NCBI RefSeq assembly: GCF_001953885.1
Contig: NZ_MQUS01000011.1
Coordinates: 1 to 64,000 of the forward strand
From: Streptomyces sp. IMTB 2501
GTDB lineage: Bacteria > Actinomycetota > Actinomycetes > Streptomycetales > Streptomycetaceae
Reading direction: 5' to 3'
Length of the DNA stretch: 64,000 nt
Below are positions 50,803 through 58,981 of this stretch, piece after piece. The notes below the pieces were generated by a model that worked only from the letters and a program-made list of their open reading frames with translations, made no database searches and was not told the origin of the DNA. Each line of letters opens with the position of its first letter. The stretch's first letter is position 1. The translations under genes were made by a program, and so were the position numbers.

Positions 50803-51081
50803 GCGCTCGCCCGTCCCTCGTCGTCGTCAGTGGTCGTCGGAATGTGCGTCCACGCATGGTAACGATGCGCGCTGAGGGGAAGTGCCGCGGTCTCCTGCAC
50901 AAGATCGAGGAACAGCGGCAGCCTGTCCTCTATATCCAGTATCGAGCGGAGAGCTTCCGTACGCCGCGAGGGCAGTGCTTGCTGTGGGTATGCGACGAGC
51001 TTCCCGCGGCCTCTGCCGGAGCAGCTCCCCGGAGGAAATGGAGGGCGCCCCTGGTCGCCGGGCCACGTACCCTGTTCTGTT

Positions 51082-52524
51082 GTGCCGAACCCCAACGAAG
51101 ACACTCCCTCTGCCCTGAGCCAGGCGCAGCATCGCGCGGTCGCCGAGCTGCTGCGGGTGGCCCCGGTCGCTGACGATCTCGCTCGCCGATTCCAGGAAGC
51201 CGGGTTCTCTCTCGCACTGGTCGGCGGATCGGTGCGTGACGCGCTGCTCGGCCGGCTCGGCAACGACCTGGACTTCACGACCGACGCCCGGCCCGAGGAC
51301 GTACTGAAGATCGTCCGGCCTTGGGCGGACGCCGTCTGGGAGGTCGGCATCGCCTTCGGCACGGTCGGCGCGCAGAAGGATGGCTACCAGATCGAGGTCA
51401 CCACCTACCGGTCGGAGGCCTACGACCGCACCTCGCGCAAGCCCGAGGTGTCCTACGGCGACTCGATCGAAGAGGATCTGGTCCGTCGGGACTTCACGGT
51501 CAACGCGATGGCCGTGGCACTGCCGGAGAAGGAGTTCATCGACCCGCACGGGGGCCTGGAGGATCTCGCGGCACGAGCGCTGCGGACACCGGGTACGCCC
51601 GAGGAGTCGTTCTCGGACGATCCGCTGCGGATGATGCGGGCCGCCCGGTTCGCCGCCCAGCTGGACTTCGAGGTCGCCCCCGAGGTCGTCACTGCGATGA
51701 CGGAGATGGCGGGGCGTATCGAGATCGTCTCGGCCGAGCGGGTCCGGGACGAGCTGAACAAGCTGATCCTCTCCGCATACCCGCGCGAGGGACTGGCCCT
51801 GCTCGTTGGCACCGGTCTCGCCGCCCATGTGCTGCCCGAGCTGCCGGCGCTGCGGCTGGAGAGTGACGAGCACCACCGGCACAAGGACGTCTACGAGCAC
51901 ACGCTGATCGTCCTGGAGCAGGCGATCGCGCTGGAGCAGAACGGACCCGACCTCACGCTCCGGCTGGCCGCGCTGCTGCATGACATCGGCAAGCCGCGCA
52001 CACGCCGCTTCGAGAAGGACGGCCGGGTCTCGTTCCACCACCATGAGGTGGTCGGCGCCAAGATGACCAAGAAGCGCATGACCGCCTTGAAGTACTCCAA
52101 CGAGCTGGTGAAGGACGTCTCGCGGCTGGTCGAACTTCATCTGCGCTTCCACGGCTACGGCACCGGAGAGTGGACGGATTCGGCGGTGCGCCGCTACGTC
52201 CGTGACGCGGGCCCGCTGCTGGACCGGCTGCACAAGCTGACCCGCTCCGACTGCACCACCCGCAACAAGCGGAAGGCGGCCGCGCTGTCCCGGGCCTATG
52301 ACGGCCTGGAGGAGCGCATCGCCCAGCTCCAGGAGAAGGAGGAGTTGGACGCGATCCGCCCGGACCTCGACGGCAACCAGATCATGGAGATCCTCGGTGT
52401 CGGCCCCGGACCTGTCGTCGGCAAGGCGTACAAGCACATGCTGGAGCTGCGTCTGGAGAACGGTCCGATGGAGCACGACGCGGCGGTGACGGCTCTCAAG
52501 GAGTGGTGGGCCGAGCAGAGCTGA
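51082..52524 (+). CDS. pcnA: CCA tRNA nucleotidyltransferase
   Basis: A 480-residue class II CCA-adding enzyme. Head and neck: ALVGGSVRDALLGR and DLDFTTDA catalytic carboxylates, RRDFTVNAMA, and the tRNA-binding DDPLRMMRAARFAAQ. C-terminal half: an HD domain (LLHDIGKPRT, FHHHE). The name pcnA is conventional for this actinobacterial gene, which repairs tRNA 3' ends. GTG start at 51082 has no purine-rich site nearby and TACCCT (51067-51072) ends nine bases upstream, so the mRNA may be leaderless. It diverges from the DUF6049 gene. Confidence 0.94.
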   Translation: MPNPNEDTPSALSQAQHRAVAELLRVAPVADDLARRFQEAGFSLALVGGSVRDALLGRLGNDLDFTTDARPEDVLKIVRPWADAVWEVGIAFGTVGAQKDGYQIEVTTYRSEAYDRTSRKPEVSYGDSIEEDLVRRDFTVNAMAVALPEKEFIDPHGGLEDLAARALRTPGTPEESFSDDPLRMMRAARFAAQLDFEVAPEVVTAMTEMAGRIEIVSAERVRDELNKLILSAYPREGLALLVGTGLAAHVLPELPALRLESDEHHRHKDVYEHTLIVLEQAIALEQNGPDLTLRLAALLHDIGKPRTRRFEKDGRVSFHHHEVVGAKMTKKRMTALKYSNELVKDVSRLVELHLRFHGYGTGEWTDSAVRRYVRDAGPLLDRLHKLTRSDCTTRNKRKAAALSRAYDGLEERIAQLQEKEELDAIRPDLDGNQIMEILGVGPGPVVGKAYKHMLELRLENGPMEHDAAVTALKEWWAEQS

Positions 52525-52541
52525 GGCCGTGCTCGGGTCGT

Positions 52542-52555
52542 GTTTCACGTGAAAC
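52542..52555. other. parS: parS site 6
   Basis: Exact GTTTCACGTGAAAC, 18 bases after the pcnA stop. Confidence 0.95.
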
Positions 52556-52574
52556 ATGTCCCGAGGGTCTAGCG

Positions 52575-52610
52575 AGGGGGGCGATGTTTCACGTGAAACA
52601 TCGCCCCCCT
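52575..52610. terminator. 36-bp palindrome: bidirectional terminator containing parS
   Basis: A perfect 36-base palindrome, six G at one end and six C at the other, with parS as its centre. It lies between the converging pcnA and MFS genes and contains the MFS stop codon. The GC stem suits a terminator for pcnA. Confidence 0.75.
52586..52599. other. parS: parS site 7
   Basis: Exact GTTTCACGTGAAAC, centre 44 bases from parS 6. Confidence 0.95.
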
Positions 52611-53881
52611 TTGCTGCCTCCGCGTGCTTCGAAGCGGGCCATGCCCACGGCAACCCCGCCATAGATCAGGGCGACGAGTACCACCAGCACCGCCGAGCGG
52701 CCGTCCGGCGGGAGCATCAGGGCGGCCACTCCGGCAGCGCCGACGAAGGCGACGTTGAAGAGGACGTCGTACACGGAGAAGATCCGGCCCCGGAAGTTGT
52801 CCTCGACCGAGGACTGGACGATCGTGTCCGTGGCGATCTTGGCTCCCTGGGTGATCAGCCCCAGGACGAAGGCCGCGGCCATCAGGGGGCCGATGCTGAA
52901 TGGCAGACCCAGTGCAGGTTCCAGAAGCGTGGCCGCGCCGGAGCAGGTCATGATCCAGCGGCCGGGGCCGAGCCGTCCCACTGCCCATGGGGTCACCACA
53001 GCGGCCGCGAAGAAGCCCGCGCCGGACACCGCCAGCGCGAGACCCAGCAGCCGGAGTCCGTCGTCGGGGGTGGCGGCGAGGGTGTACCGGCACAACATGA
53101 GCAGCAGGACGAGGAGCGCTCCGTAGCAGAAGCGCATCAGCGTCATCGAGGCCAGCGCCCAGGCCGCCTCCCGGCGCCGGGGCTCGCCCAGATGCCGGAC
53201 GGCCGCTAGTAGATCGCGTGCGGTGTCGACGAGTGCGGTCCGCAGGTGGGGCTGTGTCGGCGCCCGGTCGGGGCCGAGCAGGGTGCGCTCCATGCTCAGT
53301 GAGGTCAGGGCGGCACAGAGGTAGAGGAAGGCGCCGAGCAGGACCACCGCCGCATCGGAACCCGACGCTACGAGCCGGACGAGGAAGGCGAGGCCGCCAC
53401 CTGCGGTCGCGGCGAGGGTTCCGGCCGTCGGGGACAGGGAGTTGGCGAGCACCAGGCGCTGGGCGTCGACCACGCGCGGCAGGGCGGCCGACAGCCCGGC
53501 GAGGACGAACCGGTTGACGGCCGTGACGCACAGCGCGGACACGTAGAACAGCCAGTCCGGCACCGAGCTGACCATCAGTACGGCGGTGGCCACGGCGAGG
53601 AGCGCGCGCAGTAGGTTGCCGTACACGAGGACCTGGCGGCGCCGCCAGCGGTCCAGTAGGACGCCCGCGAATGGGCCGACCAGTGAGTAGGGGAGCAGCA
53701 GGACCGCCATCGCCGAGGCGATCGCCGCCGCCGAGGTCTGTCTCTCCGGGGAGAAGACGACGTACGCGGCGAGCGCGACCTGATAGATGCCGTCGGCGCC
53801 CTGAGAGAGAAGGCGCACGGACAGCAGACGTCGGAAGTCCCGCAGACACAGCAGGACGCGCAGGTCACGGACGACGGGCAT
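52589..53881 (-). CDS. MFS transporter
   Basis: A 430-residue major facilitator with about 12 membrane helices. Seen: an N-terminal cytoplasmic helix, LRDFRRLLSVRLLSQGADG, PYSLVGPFAGVLLDRWRRRQ (motif A in 57-76), and internal repeats. Substrate unknown; the family ranges over drug and metabolite exporters. Start chosen at ATG 53881 (GTGAGG upstream) over GTG 53896. The C-terminal codons read into parS 7. Confidence 0.85.
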   Translation of the reverse strand: MPVVRDLRVLLCLRDFRRLLSVRLLSQGADGIYQVALAAYVVFSPERQTSAAAIASAMAVLLLPYSLVGPFAGVLLDRWRRRQVLVYGNLLRALLAVATAVLMVSSVPDWLFYVSALCVTAVNRFVLAGLSAALPRVVDAQRLVLANSLSPTAGTLAATAGGGLAFLVRLVASGSDAAVVLLGAFLYLCAALTSLSMERTLLGPDRAPTQPHLRTALVDTARDLLAAVRHLGEPRRREAAWALASMTLMRFCYGALLVLLLMLCRYTLAATPDDGLRLLGLALAVSGAGFFAAAVVTPWAVGRLGPGRWIMTCSGAATLLEPALGLPFSIGPLMAAAFVLGLITQGAKIATDTIVQSSVEDNFRGRIFSVYDVLFNVAFVGAAGVAALMLPPDGRSAVLVVLVALIYGGVAVGMARFEARGGSKGGRCFT

Positions 53882-53903
53882 GGAGCAAAGCCTCACATAT
53901 GCC

Positions 53904-53937
53904 GAGGGTCCCCGGGTCAGGAAACCCGGGGACCCTC
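53904..53937. terminator. terminator after ino1
   Basis: Fourteen-bp GC stem (53904-53917 with 53924-53937), loop CAGGAA, between ino1 and the MFS gene. Confidence 0.85.
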
Positions 53938-53992
53938 ACAGCCCTGGCAGGAGCGTTTTCTTCGGCGCCTCAGCGCGCTGTGCCGTGTCGAG

Positions 53993-55075
53993 CTAGCGCT
54001 CGACCTCACCGCGGATGAACTTCTCGACGTTGTCGCGGGCCTCGTCGTCGAAGTACTGGACCGGCGGGGACTTCATGAAGTAGGAGGATGCCGACAGGAT
54101 CGGGCCGCCGATGCCGCGGTCCTTGGCGATCTTCGCGGCGCGCAGGGCGTCGATGATGACACCCGCGGAGTTCGGGGAGTCCCAGACCTCGAGCTTGTAC
54201 TCCAGGTTCAGCGGGACGTCACCGAAGGCGCGGCCCTCGAGGCGGACGTAGGCCCACTTGCGGTCGTCGAGCCAGGCCACGTAGTCGGACGGGCCGATGT
54301 GGACGTTCTTCTCGCCGAGGTCCCGGTCGGGGATCTGGGAGGTGACGGCCTGCGTCTTGGAGATCTTCTTGGACTCCAGGCGCTCGCGCTCGAGCATGTT
54401 CTTGAAGTCCATGTTGCCGCCGACGTTCAGCTGCATCGTGCGGTCGAGGATGACACCGCGGTCCTCGAACAGCTTCGCCATCACGCGGTGCGTGATGGTG
54501 GCGCCGACCTGGGACTTGATGTCGTCACCGACGATCGGCACACCGGCCTCGGTGAACTTGTCGGCCCATTCCTTGGTGCCGGCGATGAAGACCGGGAGGG
54601 CGTTGACGAAGGCGACCTTGGCGTCGATGGCGCACTGGGCGTAGAACTTCGCCGCGCCCTCGGAGCCGACCGGCAGGTAGCAGACGAGGACGTCGACCTG
54701 CTTGTCCTTCAGGATCTGGACGACGTCGACGGGCTCGGCGTCGGACTCCTCGATGGTCTGGCGGTAGTACTTGCCGAGGCCGTCGAGGGTGTGGCCGCGC
54801 TGGACCGTGACACCGGTGCTGGGCACGTCGCAGATCTTGATGGTGTTGTTCTCGGAGGCGCCGATCGCGTCCGCGAGGTCGAGGCCGACCTTCTTGGCGT
54901 CGACGTCGAACGCGGCGACGAACTCGATGTCGCGCACGTGGTAGTCACCGAACTGCACATGCATCAGGCCGGGGACCTTGGACGCCGGGTCGGCGTCCTT
55001 GTAGTACTCGACTCCCTGCACCAGCGACGCCGCGCAGTTGCCCACGCCGACGACGGCTACGCGAACCGAACCCAT
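53993..55075 (-). CDS. ino1: inositol-3-phosphate synthase
   Basis: A 360-residue NAD-dependent isomerase-lyase, glucose-6-phosphate to inositol-3-phosphate, for mycothiol and phosphoinositides. Seen: VAVVGVGNCAASLVQGVEYY, the VAAFDVDAKKVG segment, YLPVGSE, SQVGATITHR and LEYKLEVWDSPNSAG. Length is that of the actinobacterial/archaeal short class. Start: ATG 55075 with AGGGAGC upstream; a 16-residue extension is not family-like. Only 44 bases separate it from padR, with which it is probably cotranscribed. Confidence 0.96.
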   Translation of the reverse strand: MGSVRVAVVGVGNCAASLVQGVEYYKDADPASKVPGLMHVQFGDYHVRDIEFVAAFDVDAKKVGLDLADAIGASENNTIKICDVPSTGVTVQRGHTLDGLGKYYRQTIEESDAEPVDVVQILKDKQVDVLVCYLPVGSEGAAKFYAQCAIDAKVAFVNALPVFIAGTKEWADKFTEAGVPIVGDDIKSQVGATITHRVMAKLFEDRGVILDRTMQLNVGGNMDFKNMLERERLESKKISKTQAVTSQIPDRDLGEKNVHIGPSDYVAWLDDRKWAYVRLEGRAFGDVPLNLEYKLEVWDSPNSAGVIIDALRAAKIAKDRGIGGPILSASSYFMKSPPVQYFDDEARDNVEKFIRGEVER

Positions 55076-55119
55076 TCCGGTTGCTCCCTGTGTGTACGAG
55101 TGAGGCCCTGAAGTGGGAC

Positions 55120-55794
55120 TCACGTGGCGGTTTCGTCGGGCGTATCCGAGCCGGAGGTGCCTCCGGTACGGGGCAGGCCGCCCGTCGATCCTGTGGTGGT
55201 GTCCTGAGCGGGCCCCCCGGAAGCGGAACCCCTCAGGTCCCGCCCGGCCCGTTCGCTCTCGATGAGCTCGTTCAGCCAGCGCACTTCGCGCTCCACGGAC
55301 TCCATCCCGTGGCGCTGGAGCTCGAGTGTGTAGTCGTCGAGACGCTCCCGCGTGCGTGCCAAGGAGGCGCGCATCTTCTCCAGGCGCTCCTCCAGGCGGC
55401 TGCGCCGGCCCTCCAGCACGCGCATGCGCACATCGCGCGACGTCTGCCCGAAGAAGGCAAAACGTGCGGCGAAGTGCTCGTCCTCGTACGCGTCGGGGCC
55501 CGTCTGCGAGAGCAGCTGCTCGAAGTGCTCCTTACCTTCTGCCGTCAATCGGTACACGATCTTCGCTCGGCGTCCGGCGAGGGGAGCGGCGTCCTCATGA
55601 GTGCTGCCCGGCTCCTCGATCAACCAGCCGTTGGCGACCAGCGTCTTCAGGCAGGGATAGAGGGTTCCGTAGCTGAACGCCCGGAACACACCCAGGGACG
55701 TGTTGAGCCGTTTGCGCAGCTCATAGCCGTGCATCGGGGATTCGCGGAGCAGGCCGAGGACGGCGAACTCGAGGATGCCGGAACGCCGGCTCAT
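55120..55794 (-). CDS. PadR-family transcriptional regulator
   Basis: A 224-residue repressor. Winged helix at 1-90: ILEFAVLGLLRESPMHGYELRKRL (split across 6-30), SYGTLYPCLKTL, YRLTAEG. Residues 110-190 form the C-terminal helices of the long PadR type; the last 30 are Gly/Thr-rich. Upstream is a perfect 23-bp inverted repeat likely to be its own operator. It lies 44 bases upstream of ino1, as Rv0047c with ino1 in mycobacteria, so it may control ino1. Start: ATG 55794 after GAGAGGAGG. Confidence 0.92.
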   Translation of the reverse strand: MSRRSGILEFAVLGLLRESPMHGYELRKRLNTSLGVFRAFSYGTLYPCLKTLVANGWLIEEPGSTHEDAAPLAGRRAKIVYRLTAEGKEHFEQLLSQTGPDAYEDEHFAARFAFFGQTSRDVRMRVLEGRRSRLEERLEKMRASLARTRERLDDYTLELQRHGMESVEREVRWLNELIESERAGRDLRGSASGGPAQDTTTGSTGGLPRTGGTSGSDTPDETAT

Positions 55795-56190
55795 CGTCGC
55801 CTCCTCTCGGTCCCGCTGATCGCTCCCGCGGGTCTCGCAGTGCCTCTCAGCATCTTTATCTCGCGCTGATGTATCGACTCGATACATCACGACGATAGAA
55901 CGGTGTCCCGCAGGCGACAAGAGGGACGGTGGTGAACGGGGTCACATCACCGATTCATACGATGCAAGTTGCCTGATTTGGGGTGAACTTCAGGCCTCGG
56001 CCGGTTTTGGTGGTGCGTAGTCTGTGCGGCATGCAGACCACCGGGAACCAAGTGACGCCTCGGGGGCGTCGTTGTCCCCGGTGCAGTACGGGTGAATGCA
56101 GAACCGACCACATCCGTACTTCGGGGGGACCGGAAATCAGCCGCCGTTCCAGGCGCGCAAGGGTGCGCCTGCCCGAGGAGTAATCGTTCG
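55795..56190. other. divergent padR / PBP intergenic region
   Basis: About 400 bases without a gene. Left part: padR leader and operator (separate entry). Right part: PBP leader with a small hairpin (GACGCC at 56054-56059 pairs with GGCGTC at 56065-56070) about 120 bases before the PBP start. TAGTCT at 56018-56023 is a possible -10. Confidence 0.4.
55867..55889. promoter_or_regulatory. PadR operator
   Basis: Perfect 11-1-11 inverted repeat, half-site TGATGTATCGA, 73 bases upstream of padR. AT-rich core in a GC-rich genome. PadR proteins usually bind ATGT/ACAT-containing palindromes and repress their own genes (family knowledge). Confidence 0.8.
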
Positions 56191-58851
56191 ATGAGCGAGC
56201 ACCGTCGCAAACCGCCGCAGCCGCAGGGAGGCGGACGTGCCGCGGCCCGACGCGGCCAGTCCGGTTCGTCCTCCGGTCGCCGCGCGGCACCGCGAGGCGC
56301 CACCGGGTCCCCATCCGACTCCTATGGGTCCAGTTCCTATGGGTCGGACTCCAACGGTCCCGGAGGTGAAGAGCGCCCTTATGGCGGCCGGGCAGAGGCC
56401 CGCCGGGCGGCGCAGAGAGGCAGCCGCCGCAGAGGCGCCGACAACGCGGGCCCGGATGGCCGGCGTGGAGGCCCGGGCGGCCCGACCGGTCCCGGGCGCG
56501 GCAGGGGCCGTGCGTCCACCGCGCCCGGCAAGAAGCGTCTGATCGACTATCCCCGAGCCGGAAGGTATGGCTGGCGCCGCTGGGTGCCTTCCTGGAAGCT
56601 TGTCACCGGCCTGTTCGTCGGCTTTGTCGGTAGCCTGGTGGCGCTGGTCGGCGTCAGCTACGCGATGGTCTCGATCCCCAACGAGAACGACGCGGCCAAG
56701 TCCCAGAACAACGTCTACTACTGGGCCGACGGCTCGCAGATGGTGGCCACGGGCACGGGCGTCAACCGGCAGAACGTCAGCATCGACCAGATCCCCGAGG
56801 CCATGCAGTGGGCCGTGATCTCGGCCGAGAACAAGAGCTTCTACCAGGACTCGGGTGTCGACCCCCAGGGGCTCCTGCGCGCCGTGGTCAACATGGCGCG
56901 GGGCGGCCAGACCCAGGGTGGTTCGACGATCACCCAGCAGTTTGTGAAGAACACCTATCTGAGCCAGCAGCAGACCCTCACCCGTAAGTTCAAGGAGATG
57001 TTCATCTCCATCAAGGTGGGGACGAAGCTCGACAAGAAGCAGATCCTGCAGGGCTACCTGAACACCTCGTACTTCGGCCGCGGTGCCTACGGCATTCAGG
57101 CGGCGGCGCAGACGTACTACGGCAAGAACGCGGTGGATCTCACGCCGAGTGAGTGCTCAGTTCTTGCGGCGCTGCTCAAGGGCCCCACGTACTTCGACCC
57201 GGAGGGCAACGCGGACCTCGACCCTTCGGCGACGCAGGCTGCCAACACCAAGCGCTCGCAGGACCGCTCGAGGTGGATCCTCGAGCAGATGCACAACGAT
57301 CACCACCTCAGCGATGCCGACTACCAGAAAGCCATCTCGAAGTACCCCATGCCCGACGGCCGCAAGGCGACCAGGGGCATGACCGGCCAGATCAGCTACC
57401 TGGTGGACACGGCGAAGAAGTACGTCCTCGCCCACTCCGACATCACGGAGGCGCAGTTCGACCAGGGCGGCTACGCGATCAAGACCACCTTCCAGAAGGA
57501 CAAGGTCAACGAGTTGGCCGCGGCCGTGAAGAAGGTCCAGAAGGAACGCATCGATCCAAAGCGTCGTGACCTGGACAAGTACGTCCAGTTCGGCGCGGCG
57601 TCAGTGAAGCCCAAGGACGGCGCGATCGTCGCCCTCTACGGCGGTGACGGCTACGAGAACGGTCACTTCACGAACAACGCCGACACTTCAGGCGTCCCGG
57701 TCGGTTCGACGTGGAAGCCGTTCGTGCTCGCCGCCGCCATGCAGTACGGGACCTACAAGACCTCCCCGGAGGGCCTCTCCCCGCTGAGCAAGTACAACGG
57801 CAACGACCATCTCAAGGTGCTCAACCAGGATGGCTCCACGGTCCTCGCCAAGGACAACTCGGTCTTCTACCAGCGCAACGAGAGCGACTACAAGTGGGGC
57901 TACATCACGCTGCGCAAGGCGATGGAGCAGTCCGTCAACACGCCGTTCGTCCAGCTCGGCATGGACGTGGGGCTGACACATGTCCAGGATGTCGCCCAGG
58001 CGTCCGGCATCCTGAAGGACAGCTTCTCCACGCTCAACCCGTCCTTCTCCATCGGCACCTCGACTCCGAGCGCGATCCGTATGGCCGACGCGTACTCCAC
58101 TTTCGCCGCGTCCGGCCAGCACACGGACCCGTACTCCGTGACCTCGGTGAAGAAGGACGGCCAGGACCTGCCGGGCTTCGCCAAGCCGAAGATCACTACG
58201 GCGATGCCGGATGACGTGGCGAACAACGTCACGGATGTCCTGCAGAACGTCATCCAGAACGGCACGGGTCAGAACGCCAAGGCCCTGGGCCGTACGGCGG
58301 CGGGCAAGACCGGTACCACCGACAGCAACAAGTCGGCCTGGTTCGTCGGCTACACCCAGCAGCTGTCCACCTCGGTGGCGATGTTCCGTGAGAACCCGAA
58401 GGACCATCAGCTGCTGTCCATGAACGGCACGGCCGGCGTTGCGTCGATCCACGGTGGTGACATCCCGACGTCGGTGTGGACCGAGTACATGAAGGCCGCG
58501 CTGAAGAACGCCAACGACTCCGGTTTCCCGAGCGCCACCCAGATCGGAAAGGTCCAGGACGAGGCCGGTGCTCCGACCCCGACGCCGACCCCCAGCATCA
58601 CGCCGAGCCAGACGGCGAGCAATTCTCCGAGCCCGTCGCCCAGCACGCCGTCCACATCACCGTCCCCGTCGGCGAGCGACACCTGCCAGTGGAGCTGGGG
58701 CAACCCCTGCAATGGGAACGGCAACGGCGGCAATGGCACAGGTGGCACCGACGGAGGTACCACTCCAACGCCGACCGCCACGGACACGACCGGCAACGGC
58801 ACCACCCGTGGTAATGGCAACGGAGGTCTCTTCGCAGGTCAGAACGGCTAG
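56191..58851 (+). CDS. class A penicillin-binding protein
   Basis: An 886-residue bifunctional peptidoglycan synthase. Residues 1-125 are basic, Gly/Arg-rich and cytoplasmic; a membrane helix at about 136-160 (LVTGLFVGFVGSLVALVGVSY); glycosyltransferase GT51 at about 185-370 with GGSTITQQFVKNTYL; transpeptidase with SxxK in GSTWKPF (near 506), SVN in SVNTPF and KTG in AGKTGTT (near 706). The tail is Pro/Thr/Ser then Asn/Gly-rich with two Cys. Start: ATG 56191 after GAGGAG. Matches ponA1 in mycobacterial gene order (ino1-padR-ponA1). Confidence 0.95.
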   Translation: MSEHRRKPPQPQGGGRAAARRGQSGSSSGRRAAPRGATGSPSDSYGSSSYGSDSNGPGGEERPYGGRAEARRAAQRGSRRRGADNAGPDGRRGGPGGPTGPGRGRGRASTAPGKKRLIDYPRAGRYGWRRWVPSWKLVTGLFVGFVGSLVALVGVSYAMVSIPNENDAAKSQNNVYYWADGSQMVATGTGVNRQNVSIDQIPEAMQWAVISAENKSFYQDSGVDPQGLLRAVVNMARGGQTQGGSTITQQFVKNTYLSQQQTLTRKFKEMFISIKVGTKLDKKQILQGYLNTSYFGRGAYGIQAAAQTYYGKNAVDLTPSECSVLAALLKGPTYFDPEGNADLDPSATQAANTKRSQDRSRWILEQMHNDHHLSDADYQKAISKYPMPDGRKATRGMTGQISYLVDTAKKYVLAHSDITEAQFDQGGYAIKTTFQKDKVNELAAAVKKVQKERIDPKRRDLDKYVQFGAASVKPKDGAIVALYGGDGYENGHFTNNADTSGVPVGSTWKPFVLAAAMQYGTYKTSPEGLSPLSKYNGNDHLKVLNQDGSTVLAKDNSVFYQRNESDYKWGYITLRKAMEQSVNTPFVQLGMDVGLTHVQDVAQASGILKDSFSTLNPSFSIGTSTPSAIRMADAYSTFAASGQHTDPYSVTSVKKDGQDLPGFAKPKITTAMPDDVANNVTDVLQNVIQNGTGQNAKALGRTAAGKTGTTDSNKSAWFVGYTQQLSTSVAMFRENPKDHQLLSMNGTAGVASIHGGDIPTSVWTEYMKAALKNANDSGFPSATQIGKVQDEAGAPTPTPTPSITPSQTASNSPSPSPSTPSTSPSPSASDTCQWSWGNPCNGNGNGGNGTGGTDGGTTPTPTATDTTGNGTTRGNGNGGLFAGQNG

Positions 58852-58895
58852 CTGCCGGGTCTGACCGGTTGGCGGCCATTTCGCCCGCCGCGGGT

Positions 58896-58909
58896 GTTTC
58901 ACGTGAAAC
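58896..58909. other. parS: parS site 8
   Basis: Exact GTTTCACGTGAAAC, three bases before a terminator stem. Confidence 0.95.
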
Positions 58910-58911
58910 AC

Positions 58912-58943
58912 GGGCCGCCGCACCCCACGAGGTGCGGCGGCCC
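58912..58943 (+). terminator. terminator after the class A PBP
   Basis: Thirteen-bp GC stem (58912-58924 with 58931-58943) and a 6-base loop, directly after parS 8. Confidence 0.85.
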
Positions 58944-58981
58944 TCGGCGTTCTCCTAGACAGTTACGGCAGGATGTGCCCT

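Noticed and set aside
50803..51081. Search for the mutT4-like NUDIX gene found here in mycobacteria
   Set aside because: Only 279 bases separate pcnA from the DUF6049 gene and no NUDIX box is present.
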